Notes: generated by a model from the letters alone, not told the origin. 64,000 nt of DNA from Hallerella sp964397425 (GCA_964397425.1 CAYNID010000002.1:186001-250000); one strand, 5' to 3'; counted from the stretch's first letter, positions 1 through 8,773 are shown. Made by a program: numbers and translations.

Positions 1-760
1 TGGCACCGCGGCTGTTCAAAAAGAAATGATTCAGCAATTTTTCTTTGTCGAATGGGGCAATATCCCGTTCGATGACTTTGAAAATCTTTTCGTTGTAATC
101 CGCTTCGGTAAAGACCGCTTCGGGAATGACTTTTCCCGTGATGCTTGGAATTTTTTCTTGATTGTGCCTGTATGTTTCTATCCGGGCATCCCGAAAACCG
201 GTGAAATGCGAATCCAAATAGGGGCTAGAAGCCGCCAGCGCAGGAATCAACGGGAGCAAAAGTCGAATTCCGGCGTGGAGAACGCCAAATTCATCGTCTC
301 CGCAGAAAGAAATATTCAAATGGGTGGATTGCAAGTTCGCCCAGCCGTGCCCGCGGCAATCAAAAATCCGGTTGTAGGCTTCGTAAATTTCGTTGCAGTC
401 ATAAGGCCAGATTGCGGTTTCTGTCAGCGGATTCATAAAGGGATGCGCCGCGGAGGGCAAAAGTTCGCCGCCGACCGATTCCAGCTTTTGGTTTGCCGAC
501 AAAACTTCCCGGTGAAAGCGTTCGCTCCAGCCGTCAAAACTTTCCGCAGGCTTTGTGCATTTCAATTCAATGACGTGTGAAACCAGTTCGTTCGAAAGCC
601 CGACATCGCCGTGCTCCGCATCGGAAAGAGGCTCGCCGTTTGCGTCTTTACCCAAAATGATATCGGCGCGGGGAAGTACGCTTCCGGTTTGTTTCGAAAC
701 GATCATATATTCGAGTTCCAGACCGAAGCGTTCAAAAAGGTGCCATTGAGAATTTTTCAT
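1..760 (-). CDS. GCS2-type carboxylate-amine ligase (3' end cut by window edge)
   Basis: The minus strand reads open from an ATG at 760 to the window edge, giving about 253 residues. The N-terminus (MKNSQWHLFERFGLELEYMI) carries the FG-x-E-x-E-Y signature of glutamate-cysteine ligase family 2 (YbdK-like) enzymes. These join an amino acid to an amine or a second amino acid using ATP. A later stretch WANLQSTHLNISF fits the conserved core of the family. The start codon overlaps the stop of the upstream ligase gene in an ATGA arrangement, so translation is probably coupled. It is the last visible gene of the dnaJ-peptidase-ATP-grasp-GCS2 operon. The substrate is unknown. Family assignment is good, but the C-terminal third is outside the window. 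Confidence 0.8.
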   Translation of the reverse strand, partial: MKNSQWHLFERFGLELEYMIVSKQTGSVLPRADIILGKDANGEPLSDAEHGDVGLSNELVSHVIELKCTKPAESFDGWSERFHREVLSANQKLESVGGELLPSAAHPFMNPLTETAIWPYDCNEIYEAYNRIFDCRGHGWANLQSTHLNISFCGDDEFGVLHAGIRLLLPLIPALAASSPYLDSHFTGFRDARIETYRHNQEKIPSITGKVIPEAVFTEADYNEKIFKVIERDIAPFDKEKLLNHFFLNSRGA

Positions 761-2265
761 AAGATAGCCGAATCGATACCGTGATGCTGCAACAGGCGCT
801 GTTGCGCCGAATTGATGCGTTCTTCGATGCGTCTCCGGAGAGAGTGCATGATGGTCAGATAAAGTTTTTCGCCGCCGAGTTGGTCTTCGACTCCATCGTC
901 AATGCTCGGATTGTCGTTGACTTCTATCACCATGGGCTTGCCGTTTACTTCTTTTAAATCGACGCCGTAAAGACCGTTTCCAATCAGTGCGGCGACGCGG
1001 ACTGCGGCTTTGACAATGCCGTGGGGAACATCGTCTAAGGGAACGCAATCATAAAGTCCGCAAATATCCGCCTTGTTTTTTGAATTCCAATTGTAAATTT
1101 GCCAATGATTTTTGGCCATGTAATAACGGCAAGCGTAAAATGGCCGCCCATCGAGAATGCCGATTCGCCAATCGAATTTTGTCGGCGTGAATTCCTGGGC
1201 GATGATCAAGTCGCTGCCTTCGAACATCTTGTCGAGATGCGCTTGCAATTCAGCCTCGTCTTGGACTTTCACCACGCCCATTGAAAAACTGGAATCCGGC
1301 GCTTTGAGAATCATGGGAAACCCGATTTCTTTTGACAGCTCGTGCCTGTTTTCGGAATGGGCGATGACCGTGTGCGGGGCGGGAATTTTTCCCACGGACA
1401 TCAGTTCTTGCAAATAAACTTTGTTCGAACAGCGCAATATGCTGTCCGGATCGTCAATGACCGCGATACCTTCGGATTGGGCGCGCCTCGCGAACGCATA
1501 CGTGTGGTGGTTGACATTTGTCGTCTCCCGAATGAAGAGGGCGTCAAATTCTCCGACACGGTGGTAATCTTTTTTGGTGATGAGTTCCACGCGGAATCCC
1601 GTTTTTTCCGCGGCGGCGATGAATTTTTGAATCGCTTTGGCGTTCGACGGCGGTTCCTTTTCATTCGGATTGACCAAAATGGCCAAATCGTAAAGGTATT
1701 CATCCGGGTGCGCCGAAGTGAAACGGTTTTTGTCAAAGTATTCCTTGGCAAATTTGTCGACCATTTCCAAATGGGAATCCGGAATTTCGTTCACGCAAAT
1801 GGGGCGAATGTTTTGGATGAACCATTTTTGCCGAAAGACAAAATGGGCGCGGAGAAGCGGGGCTTGAAAGAGTCTGTATAATTCTTGAGACAGTTCCAGG
1901 TATTGAGCGCTGACATTTTGCCCAAAATAAATGGAAAGCGTGAATTCTGTACCGGTGAGTTTTTTGAGGCTTTTTTGAATAAGGTCGTCTATTTCATCGG
2001 TGACGTTTTTCACGACGGCGGGCGCTTTGAAATCCCGGATGCTTTTGACATTCGGAATCACCTTGTGCCCGCGCGCTTCGGCTAAAAGCGATACATAATA
2101 CCCTTTGCTTTGATAGCTGTAATCTTTGCAAAGATTGAAAACGCGCACGTTTCGCATTTTCGAATAATCGGTGTTTGTCAGATAATCCCTGGCGGAAACG
2201 ATTTGCGCTTCGGGAACGTGAAATTTCCAATTTTTTGGATTGTTGACAACGATGAGCTTTTTCAT
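757..2265 (-). CDS. RimK-like ATP-grasp ligase with RLAN N-terminal domain
   Basis: This 502-residue protein has two parts. Residues 1 to about 170 match the RLAN (RimK-like ATP-grasp N-terminal) type: MKKLIVVNNPKNW, then conserved DYLT and GYYVSLLAEARGHKV segments. Residues about 270-480 are an ATP-grasp fold with the nucleotide-binding Lys321 in ILKAPDSSFSMGV and a Mg-binding end in VIEVNDNPS (Asp436, Glu448, Asn450). RimK relatives add amino acids to proteins, peptides or small molecules through an acyl-phosphate. The gene overlaps both neighbours by ATGA (start with the peptidase stop, stop with the GCS2 start), so the three products are likely made together. The acceptor and donor cannot be told from sequence. 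Confidence 0.88.
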   Translation of the reverse strand: MKKLIVVNNPKNWKFHVPEAQIVSARDYLTNTDYSKMRNVRVFNLCKDYSYQSKGYYVSLLAEARGHKVIPNVKSIRDFKAPAVVKNVTDEIDDLIQKSLKKLTGTEFTLSIYFGQNVSAQYLELSQELYRLFQAPLLRAHFVFRQKWFIQNIRPICVNEIPDSHLEMVDKFAKEYFDKNRFTSAHPDEYLYDLAILVNPNEKEPPSNAKAIQKFIAAAEKTGFRVELITKKDYHRVGEFDALFIRETTNVNHHTYAFARRAQSEGIAVIDDPDSILRCSNKVYLQELMSVGKIPAPHTVIAHSENRHELSKEIGFPMILKAPDSSFSMGVVKVQDEAELQAHLDKMFEGSDLIIAQEFTPTKFDWRIGILDGRPFYACRYYMAKNHWQIYNWNSKNKADICGLYDCVPLDDVPHGIVKAAVRVAALIGNGLYGVDLKEVNGKPMVIEVNDNPSIDDGVEDQLGGEKLYLTIMHSLRRRIEERINSAQQRLLQHHGIDSAIL

Positions 2266-2963
2266 TTTTTCTTTGGTTGAATGGCGAGAATCAGACTGTC
2301 ATAAGTCAAAATTCCCAACAGGATGCTGTGCACAAGACGGTTGCGTTCGACTTCGTAATAATGTCCGTTTCCCAGCGGATTTGTGAAATCCGGATCTGCG
2401 ATGCGAAATTTTTTTTCATCGGTTTCGCCATAGGCTACGATAAAATGGCCCATGGGTTCGCCGTGGATGTCGTCAAAAACAGACTTGTTTTCCGAATTGG
2501 TATATTCCCGCTTGCTCTGGTAAAGGAACGTTGTGGAAACGCCGGTTATCAGCGGGACGTTCTTTTTGAAATAGCGGTCAAACAGTCCGGGGCGAAAATC
2601 TTTCAGGTTGATTTTTCCGCCCGCATCCAAAAAGCGGATGTAGGCCTTGATGGCGACGCGGAGTTTCGCCCGGTGCTTTGCCGCGTATTCAAGCTTCAAT
2701 TTTTCGGCGAGCTCCTCCATAGACAAATTGACCCACGTGGGGTCAAAAATTTCAAGGTTGACAGAATGGATTGTCGCGTCAAATCCGCGTTTCAGGGCAT
2801 CTAATCCCAAAAAGACTCCCAAGGTTCCACCCCCTTCGAGCATTTCAATTTCTTTGATCAGCTGGGGAAGGGGAATGGAGTAACCGTAGTGTTGGTAAAT
2901 CGCGTGCAAACTGGTCGGTCCGCATGTGACATCATCCGGTTGAGGGAGAATTTGAATATTCAT
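2262..2963 (-). CDS. C39-like (papain-fold) cysteine peptidase
   Basis: This 233-residue protein has the C39-type layout: the nucleophile Cys14 in DDVTCGPTSLH, the histidine His173 in MGHFIVAYG, and an acidic residue at Asp190/192 in IADPDFTNP. There is no signal peptide or transporter domain, so it is probably a free cytoplasmic peptidase or transpeptidase. It starts about 20 bases after the dnaJ stop, with GGTAG upstream of its ATG, and its TGA overlaps the ATP-grasp ligase start. Papain-fold peptidases beside RLAN/ATP-grasp and GCS2 ligases are a known neighbourhood theme in amidoligase systems. There the peptidase may trim or release the ligated product. That role is inference here. Confidence 0.8.
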   Translation of the reverse strand: MNIQILPQPDDVTCGPTSLHAIYQHYGYSIPLPQLIKEIEMLEGGGTLGVFLGLDALKRGFDATIHSVNLEIFDPTWVNLSMEELAEKLKLEYAAKHRAKLRVAIKAYIRFLDAGGKINLKDFRPGLFDRYFKKNVPLITGVSTTFLYQSKREYTNSENKSVFDDIHGEPMGHFIVAYGETDEKKFRIADPDFTNPLGNGHYYEVERNRLVHSILLGILTYDSLILAIQPKKK

Positions 2964-2984
2964 ATTCTACCGAATTGAAAAAAG

Positions 2985-4112
2985 TCAGGAGAAAAGATCT
3001 TTCACCTTTTGCAGCAAGCTTTCGTCGCTCGCGGAATCTTTGTCTTTCCGGATTTCGGCGAGTTGGGTGTAAAGCTTCTTTTCTTCGGAGGTCAAATTTG
3101 TAGGAATCGACGTGGCGACTGTGACAAACAGATTGCCACGGCTGCCTCCGTTCAAAGGCGGGAGTCCTTGTCCGCGCAAACGGAAAACGGCTCCGGGCTG
3201 CGTTCCTGCTGAAATTTTAATGGAAACGTCTCCACCTTCAATGGTCGGAATTCTTTGTGTACCGCCAAGCGCGAGCTTGTAAACGGGAATTTCGATTGTG
3301 CAATGGAGATCATCGCCTTCACGGGAATAGAAATCGTCTTTCTTTTCTGTAATGACGACGAGTAAATCGCCAGACGCACCGCCGCGCGGTCCAGAATGGC
3401 CTTCTCCGCGCAAAGTCAAGAACTGTCCTTCTGAAATTCCCGCCGGAATTTTGATGGAAAGCGTTTCTTCTTCGAGGTTGCGGCCTTCGCCATGGCATGT
3501 CGAACAGGGATTTTTAATGACTTCTCCCGTACCGCCGCAATCCGGGCAGGTCGTTTCGCTCACCATTTGGAAGAACGAACGCGTCACGTGGCGGACGCGC
3601 CCAGAACCGTGGCAAGTGGAACATTGCGCAATGCCCGTTCCGCCTTTTCCCGCGCATTCTGTGCAGGGCGCGTAGCGTTTCAGGCGGACCTTTTTGGTCG
3701 TTCCCGTGAGAATTTCTTTATAAGAGAGCGCAATGCGGATTTGCAAATCCTGTCCACGTGGCGGGCCTTGCCGCGAACGAGAAGATGAAGAACGGAACCC
3801 GCCGAAACCTCCTCCAAAGATGTCGCCGAATTGACTGAAGATGTCTTCGAAATTGGCTCCGGAGAAACCTCCGAATCCGCCGGCTCCTGGAGCGTTAAAG
3901 CCGAATTGGTCATACTGGGCGCGCTTCTTGGCATCGGAAAGGATTTCGTACGCTTCGGCGGCTTCTTTGAATTTTTCTTCGGCTTCTTTGTTCCCCGGAT
4001 TTTTATCGGGGTGGTACTTGATGGCGAGTTTTTTGTAGGCGTGCTTGATATCTTCAGCGCTCGCATCTTTCGAAACGCCCAAGACTTCGTAGTAATCTCT
4101 TTTCTCTGCCAT
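2985..4112 (-). CDS. dnaJ: Chaperone DnaJ (Hsp40)
   Basis: This 375-residue type I Hsp40 stimulates the DnaK ATPase and delivers unfolded substrates. The J domain (1-70) contains the HPD motif in KYHPDKNPG. A Gly/Phe-rich linker (about 72-115) follows. The cysteine-rich zinc domain has four CxxCxGxG repeats (CTECAGKG, CSTCHGSG, CPDCGGTG, CSTCHGEG). The C-terminal substrate-binding domains are complete. The gene lies downstream of dnaK but is separated from it by a strong terminator-like hairpin, and only about 20 bases separate it from the amidoligase operon. No -24/-12 promoter was found directly upstream of dnaJ, so it may depend on read-through or on a weak promoter just after the hairpin. 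Confidence 0.98.
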   Translation of the reverse strand: MAEKRDYYEVLGVSKDASAEDIKHAYKKLAIKYHPDKNPGNKEAEEKFKEAAEAYEILSDAKKRAQYDQFGFNAPGAGGFGGFSGANFEDIFSQFGDIFGGGFGGFRSSSSRSRQGPPRGQDLQIRIALSYKEILTGTTKKVRLKRYAPCTECAGKGGTGIAQCSTCHGSGRVRHVTRSFFQMVSETTCPDCGGTGEVIKNPCSTCHGEGRNLEEETLSIKIPAGISEGQFLTLRGEGHSGPRGGASGDLLVVITEKKDDFYSREGDDLHCTIEIPVYKLALGGTQRIPTIEGGDVSIKISAGTQPGAVFRLRGQGLPPLNGGSRGNLFVTVATSIPTNLTSEEKKLYTQLAEIRKDKDSASDESLLQKVKDLFS

Positions 4113-4148
4113 AATAGACTCTCTTTAAATCCCAATCAAAAAGAATGA

Positions 4149-4186
4149 ATAAAAAGGATTTTCCCCTTTGTTGAGAGGAAAATCCT
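4149..4186 (-). terminator. Hairpin terminator or attenuator between dnaK and dnaJ
   Basis: A ten-base perfect stem, AGGATTTTCC / GGAAAATCCT (4155-4164 with 4177-4186), has a 12-base loop and is followed on the minus strand by a short T-run. It has the form of an intrinsic terminator after dnaK. Because dnaJ follows on the same strand, it may act as a partial terminator that sets the DnaK:DnaJ ratio. Confidence 0.8.
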
Positions 4187-4211
4187 GTCCGTTATTTTAC
4201 CAAGGAAAGCA

Positions 4212-6125
4212 TTATTTCTTCTTGTCGTCATCGACAACGGTGTAATCCGCATCGATAGGACCGTCTTTGCCGTCGTTCTTCGGAGATTCCGCATGGGGTT
4301 CGGAAGAGGCGCCGGCGTTCGGAGCTCCTTGAGCGGCACCAGCCATGGAGCTTATCATGCTTTGCAATTTTTCAACTGCGGCATCGATTTCTTCTTTCGA
4401 ACCGTTATCCTTCTTGGATTTGATGTCTTGGATAGCGGATTCGAGCTGGCTCTTCGTGTCGGCAGGGATTTTGTCTCCGGCTTCCTTGATTTGCTTTTCG
4501 GCCTGATAGACAATTTGTTCGGCGCGGTTCTTCGCATCTTCCTTTTCGCGGTCGGCCTTGTCCTTTTCGGCATTGGCTTCAGCGTCTTTTTTCATGCGTT
4601 CGATATCCGCTTCGGAAAGTCCGCTAGACGTTGTGATCTTGATGGACTGTTCCTTGCCGGTTTCTTTGTCCTTTGCACTCACGTGGACGATGCCGTTCGC
4701 GTCGATGTCAAAAGTCACTTCGATTTGAGGCACTCCGCGCGGCTTCGGGCTGATACCCGTCAAGTCAAAACGGCCTAAAGTCCTGTTGTCGCGGGCATAA
4801 GTGCGTTCGCCCTGGAGAACATGAATCGTCACGGCGGACTGGTTGTCTTCCGCGGTGCTGAACACCTGGCTCTTTTTCGTCGGAATCGTCGTGTTGCGCT
4901 CAATGAGCTTTGTCATTACGCCGCCGAGAGTTTCAATGCCGAGGGAAAGCGGAGTCACGTCAAGGAGGAGGATTCCACCAGTCGAAGCGTCGCCCGCAAG
5001 AACGCCACCTTGTACAGCGGCGCCGACGGCAACGACTTCGTCCGGGTTCACGCTCTTGTTCGGTTCCTTGCCAAAGAATTCCTTCACTTTCGCCTGGACT
5101 GCCGGAATACGGGTTGATCCGCCGACAAGAACCACTTCGTCAATGTCAGAAAGCTTGAGTCCGGAGTCTTCCAAACATTTCTGGCAGGGACCGATGGTGC
5201 GTTCCACCAGATTGGCCGTCAGCTGATCGAATTTCGCCCGGGAAAGGGTCAGGTCCAAGTGTTTCGGACCGGTCGCATCGGCAGTGATGAACGGCAAATT
5301 GATGTTCGTCGAAGTGGTCGCGGAAAGGTCGATTTTCGCCTTTTCTGCGGCATCCTTCAGGCGTTGCAAGGCCATCTTGTCGCTCTTCAGGTCAATACCC
5401 GGATTTGACTTCTTGAATTCATCGTTGATCCAGTCGATAATCACTTCGTCAAAGTTGTCACCGCCGAGCATCGTGTCGCCATTGGTCGCTTTGACGGTGA
5501 ACATGCCGTCGTCAATTTCGAGAATCGAAATATCGAAAGTTCCGCCGCCCAAATCGTAAACGGCGACATTTTCTTTCTTCTTGGAATCGAGGCCGTAAGC
5601 CAAGGCAGCCGCCGTCGGTTCGTTCACAATGCGGAGAACGTCAAGTCCGGCGATTTTGCCGGCATCTTTTGTCGCCTGGCGTTGAGAATCGCTAAAATAA
5701 GCGGGAACCGTAATAACGGCTTTGGTCACCTGTTGTCCCAGGTAATCTTCGGCGGTTTTCTTCATCGCCTGGAGAACCATTGCCGAAATTTCGGGCGGAG
5801 CGAATTCCTTGTCGCCGGCTTTCACGCGGAGCAATTCGTCTCCCGAACCGACAATCTTGTAAGGCATGTGCTTTTCGGCATCGGAGCATTCTCCTGCCCG
5901 GCGTCCCATGAAACGCTTGATGGAATAAATCGTGTTTTCCGGATTGGTTATAGCCTGGCGTTTTGCCACGTGGCCGACCAAACGTTCGCCGTTTTTGCCG
6001 AAGGCGACGATGGACGGTGTCGTGCGGAATCCTTCCGCGTTGGCGATAACGACCGGTTTGCCGCCTTCCATTACGGCGACGCAACTGTTTGTCGTTCCTA
6101 AGTCAATTCCAATAATCTTGCTCAT
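4212..6125 (-). CDS. dnaK: Chaperone DnaK (Hsp70)
   Basis: This 637-residue Hsp70 begins MSKIIGIDLGTTNSCVAVME, the classic phosphate-1 loop. It continues through the nucleotide-binding domain (AYFSDSQRQATKDAGKIAGL; VYDLGGGTFDISILE; VLVGGSTRIP), the substrate-binding domain (LLDVTPLSLGIETLGG) and a helical lid ending in an acidic EEVD-like tail (DADYTVVDDDKKK). GGAG sits about 8 bases before the ATG. Upstream are a -24/-12 promoter match at 6168-6184 and an inverted repeat at 6265-6279. A hairpin follows the stop. It works with GrpE (next gene upstream) and DnaJ (next downstream). Confidence 0.99.
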   Translation of the reverse strand: MSKIIGIDLGTTNSCVAVMEGGKPVVIANAEGFRTTPSIVAFGKNGERLVGHVAKRQAITNPENTIYSIKRFMGRRAGECSDAEKHMPYKIVGSGDELLRVKAGDKEFAPPEISAMVLQAMKKTAEDYLGQQVTKAVITVPAYFSDSQRQATKDAGKIAGLDVLRIVNEPTAAALAYGLDSKKKENVAVYDLGGGTFDISILEIDDGMFTVKATNGDTMLGGDNFDEVIIDWINDEFKKSNPGIDLKSDKMALQRLKDAAEKAKIDLSATTSTNINLPFITADATGPKHLDLTLSRAKFDQLTANLVERTIGPCQKCLEDSGLKLSDIDEVVLVGGSTRIPAVQAKVKEFFGKEPNKSVNPDEVVAVGAAVQGGVLAGDASTGGILLLDVTPLSLGIETLGGVMTKLIERNTTIPTKKSQVFSTAEDNQSAVTIHVLQGERTYARDNRTLGRFDLTGISPKPRGVPQIEVTFDIDANGIVHVSAKDKETGKEQSIKITTSSGLSEADIERMKKDAEANAEKDKADREKEDAKNRAEQIVYQAEKQIKEAGDKIPADTKSQLESAIQDIKSKKDNGSKEEIDAAVEKLQSMISSMAGAAQGAPNAGASSEPHAESPKNDGKDGPIDADYTVVDDDKKK

Positions 6126-6167
6126 AAGTTCATCTCCTTAAACTTGTTGAATCCGCGCTGTGATAAA

Positions 6168-6184
6168 GCAAAATGTGTGCCAAA
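6168..6184 (-). promoter_or_regulatory. Predicted sigma-54 (-24/-12) promoter of dnaK
   Basis: On the minus strand the sequence is TTGGCACACATTTTGCT. GG and GC are spaced exactly as in RpoN promoters (first G to first G, 12 bases), and both TGGCAC and TTGC match the consensus. The predicted start of transcription is near 6157, leaving a leader of about 30 bases before the dnaK ATG. Two further chaperone units carry equivalent sites. Confidence 0.75.
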
Positions 6185-6264
6185 GTTTACCCGTGTTGAA
6201 TTTTTGCTTTTTTTGCCAAATTTGAGCTTCAAAAAGATTCGTGGTAAAAGGCTTTTCACAAGGT

Positions 6265-6279
6265 GTTTCAGTTTGAAAC
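6265..6279. promoter_or_regulatory. Inverted repeat GTTTC-N5-GAAAC upstream of dnaK (candidate enhancer site)
   Basis: The sequence GTTTCAGTTTGAAAC has six-base arms (GTTTCA/TGAAAC) around a three-base centre. Its centre is about 115 bases upstream of the predicted dnaK start of transcription, a usual distance for a sigma-54 activator site. The same GTTTC-N5-GAAAC geometry recurs before grpE and before groES. Confidence 0.65.
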
Positions 6280-6302
6280 GCGGATGTGTTGCAGTGTTTC
6301 CT

Positions 6303-6935
6303 TTAATTTTGCGGTTTTCCAGACGAAACGACGACTTTGGCCGTTTTCAAAAGTTTGTTTTTCAGCTTGTAACCCTTTTGGAATACCGTAACGACGTGGC
6401 CGTTGGGAACTGTTTCCGAAGGCTGCTGAATCAGGGCTTCGTGGAAATTCGGATCAAATTCCTCGCCGACGGGGTCGAGCTGTTCTAAGCCGGCATCTTT
6501 CAAAATCTTGGCAAATTGATCGTGAATCATGCCGATGCCCTTGGCGAAAGAGTCGTAATCTTTCTGCTTGTTGTTGTCGGGGTGGGCGGCGCGTTCAAAG
6601 TTGTCGAGGACCTCGGACAGCTTTTCGAGAAGCTTCCCGTTTGCCGTTTCGACCAGGTCGAGCTGTTCTTTGGCGGAGCGCCGGCGGAAATTGTCGAATT
6701 CGGCCATCAACCGCACGAATTTGTCTTTATACGCGTCGCTGTTAGCCTGTAGGCTTGCCACTTCCGCTTTCAACTGTTGAATTTCGGCATCTCTCGGGTC
6801 TGCGGATACGGTTTCGGCGGATTCAGCCTTCGGAGCTTCGTTTTCTCCGGGGGCGGCTTCCATAGCCTTTTCGGCTTCTTGAATAATATCGTCGTTGGTG
6901 TGTTCTTGCTGATTTTGGTTTTGTGCGTCTTCCAT
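6303..6935 (-). CDS. grpE: Nucleotide exchange factor GrpE
   Basis: This protein of about 210 residues exchanges ADP for ATP on DnaK. An acidic, Gln-rich N-terminus leads into a long coiled coil (about 50-110), then the conserved FDNFRRR segment and the beta-domain ending with VVTVFQKGYKLKNKLLKTAKVVVS. An ATG 33 bases further upstream is in frame but has no ribosome-binding site. The chosen start (MEDAQNQNQ) has AAAAGG upstream and leaves room for the -24/-12 promoter at 6988-7003. The gene is transcribed separately from groL, whose terminator lies at 7059-7083. Confidence 0.95.
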   Translation of the reverse strand: MEDAQNQNQQEHTNDDIIQEAEKAMEAAPGENEAPKAESAETVSADPRDAEIQQLKAEVASLQANSDAYKDKFVRLMAEFDNFRRRSAKEQLDLVETANGKLLEKLSEVLDNFERAAHPDNNKQKDYDSFAKGIGMIHDQFAKILKDAGLEQLDPVGEEFDPNFHEALIQQPSETVPNGHVVTVFQKGYKLKNKLLKTAKVVVSSGKPQN

Positions 6936-6987
6936 GATTGCCGTTATACCTTTTGAAGAAATGTTCATGATATTTTAATTTTCAACT

Positions 6988-7003
6988 AGCAAAAACCGTG
7001 CCT
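6988..7003 (-). promoter_or_regulatory. Predicted sigma-54 (-24/-12) promoter of grpE
   Basis: The minus strand reads AGGCACGGTTTTTGCT, matching GGCACG-N4-TTGC of the RpoN consensus with the correct 12-base GG-to-GC register. The predicted start of transcription is near 6978, about 43 bases before the chosen grpE ATG. Confidence 0.75.
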
Positions 7004-7042
7004 GTTGAAAGTGGGGGATTTTGAGCCGTTTGCCGCGTACTG

Positions 7043-7059
7043 TGTTTCTTTTTGAAACA
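7043..7059. promoter_or_regulatory. Inverted repeat TGTTTC-N5-GAAACA upstream of grpE (candidate enhancer site)
   Basis: Six-base arms TGTTTC/GAAACA flank five T residues. The centre is about 73 bases upstream of the predicted grpE start of transcription. It adjoins the T-run of the groL terminator. It has the same GTTTC-N5-GAAAC pattern as the sites before dnaK and groES. Confidence 0.65.
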
Positions 7060-7083
7060 AAAAAGGTCGAGCAGGGCTCGACC
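7059..7083 (-). terminator. Intrinsic terminator of groES-groL
   Basis: A perfect eight-base stem GGTCGAGC/GCTCGACC (7065-7072 with 7076-7083) with a three-base loop is followed on the minus strand by six T residues. It lies just after the groL stop. Confidence 0.9.
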
Positions 7084-7104
7084 TAAAGCGTTTCGTGTTG
7101 GCGA

Positions 7105-8733
7105 TTACATCATGCCGCCCATGCCACCGCCCATTTGCGGAGCGGCGACCGGCTTTTCTTCTTTCTTTTCCACGATAACGCAATCGGTGGAAAGGAGCAT
7201 GGACGCGATCGAAGCGGCGTTCTTGAGAGCGGTCTTCGTCACCTTCGCCGGGTCAATGACGCCGGCCTTGATCAGGTCTTCGTAAGAGTCGGTCTTGGCG
7301 TTGTAACCAAAGCCGTCCTTGCCTTCCTTGACCTTGTTGACGATGACGGAATCTTCGAGTCCGGCGTTCTTCACAATCTGACGGAGCGGTTCTTCAATGG
7401 CGCGGCGAATAATCTTGGCACCGGTTGCTTCGTCTGTATCGGAGAACTGGAGGCTGTCGATGGCGTCTGCGGCGCGGATGAGAGCCACTCCACCGCCCGG
7501 GACGATGCCTTCTTCGACGGCAGCGCGTGTGGCGTGCATCGCGTCATCGACACGGTCCTTCTTTTCTTTCATTTCGACTTCGGTTGCGGCTCCGACTTTG
7601 ATGACTGCGACACCACCGGCGAGTTTCGCCAGGCGTTCTTGCAGCTTTTCACGGTCGTAGTCGCTTGTCGTCGTTTCGATGGCCTTCTTGATTTGACCAA
7701 CGCGGGCCTTGATAGCTTCGGCGTCTCCGGCACCTTCGACAATCGTCGTATTGTCCTTGGTGATGGTGACGGACTTGGCGCGTCCCAAAACGGAAATCGG
7801 AGCGTCTTCGAGCTTTGCGCCGAGTTCTTCGGAAACGAGCTGGCCGCCGGTCAAAATGGCGATATCCTGGAGCATAGCCTTGCGGCGGTCGCCAAAGCCC
7901 GGAGCCTTGACGGCGGCGACTTTCAACGTTCCGCGAATCTTGTTCACCACGAGAGTGGCGAGGGCTTCGCCGTCAACGTCTTCAGCGACGATGAGAAGGG
8001 ATTTTCCCTGTTTGGCAACCTGTTCGAGAATCGGGAGCAAATCCTTCATGGAGCTGATCTTCTTGTCGTAGAGCAGGATGAAGGGGTTTTCCAGGTTGAC
8101 TTCCATCGCGTCCGTGTTCGTGGCGAAATACGGAGAGAGGTAGCCGCGGTCGAATTGCATGCCTTCGACGACATCGAGGGTCGTTTCGGCGGTCTTCGAT
8201 TCTTCGAGGGTGATGACGCCGTCCTTGCCGACTTTTTCCATGGCGTTGGCGAGAAGTTCACCGATTTCGGGATCGTTGTTTGCAGAAATCGTCGCCACCT
8301 GGGCGATGTGTTCCTTGCCGTTGATCTTGACAGCCATCTTGGAGAGCTTTTCAATGACGGCGGAAACGGCCTTGTCCATGCCGCGCTTGATATCCATCGG
8401 ATTTGCGCCGGCTGCGACATTCTTCAAACCTTCGCGGGTAATCGCCTGGGCGAGAACCGTTGCTGTAGTGGTGCCGTCTCCGGCAGTGTCGCTAGTCTTG
8501 CTGGCGACTTCTTTCGCCATTTGGGCGCCCAAGTTTTCGAACGTGTCTTCGAGTTCGACTTCTTTTGCGACGGTGACGCCGTCTTTGGTGACGTTAGGCG
8601 CACCATAAGACTTGCCAATCATGACGTTGCGGCCTTTGGGGCCAAGGGTCACTTTGACCGCATCAGCGAGCTGGTCAACGCCTTTCATCAATTTTTCGCG
8701 TGCTGCTACATCGAATTTCAATTGCTTAGCCAT
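7105..8733 (-). CDS. groL: Chaperonin GroEL (Hsp60)
   Basis: This 542-residue group I chaperonin folds proteins in a double-ring cavity capped by GroES. It shows MAKQLKFDVAAREKLMKG at the start, the ATP-binding VTLGPKGRNV and DGTTTATVLA segments, the hinge and apical regions, and the usual Gly-Met-rich tail GGGMGGMM. AGGAG lies upstream of the ATG. It follows groES by about 40 bases in one transcription unit and ends at an intrinsic terminator. Confidence 0.99.
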   Translation of the reverse strand: MAKQLKFDVAAREKLMKGVDQLADAVKVTLGPKGRNVMIGKSYGAPNVTKDGVTVAKEVELEDTFENLGAQMAKEVASKTSDTAGDGTTTATVLAQAITREGLKNVAAGANPMDIKRGMDKAVSAVIEKLSKMAVKINGKEHIAQVATISANNDPEIGELLANAMEKVGKDGVITLEESKTAETTLDVVEGMQFDRGYLSPYFATNTDAMEVNLENPFILLYDKKISSMKDLLPILEQVAKQGKSLLIVAEDVDGEALATLVVNKIRGTLKVAAVKAPGFGDRRKAMLQDIAILTGGQLVSEELGAKLEDAPISVLGRAKSVTITKDNTTIVEGAGDAEAIKARVGQIKKAIETTTSDYDREKLQERLAKLAGGVAVIKVGAATEVEMKEKKDRVDDAMHATRAAVEEGIVPGGGVALIRAADAIDSLQFSDTDEATGAKIIRRAIEEPLRQIVKNAGLEDSVIVNKVKEGKDGFGYNAKTDSYEDLIKAGVIDPAKVTKTALKNAASIASMLLSTDCVIVEKKEEKPVAAPQMGGGMGGMM

Positions 8734-8773
8734 TTTATCAATCTCCTAATGATAATTCCTTGTGAATTCCGCC

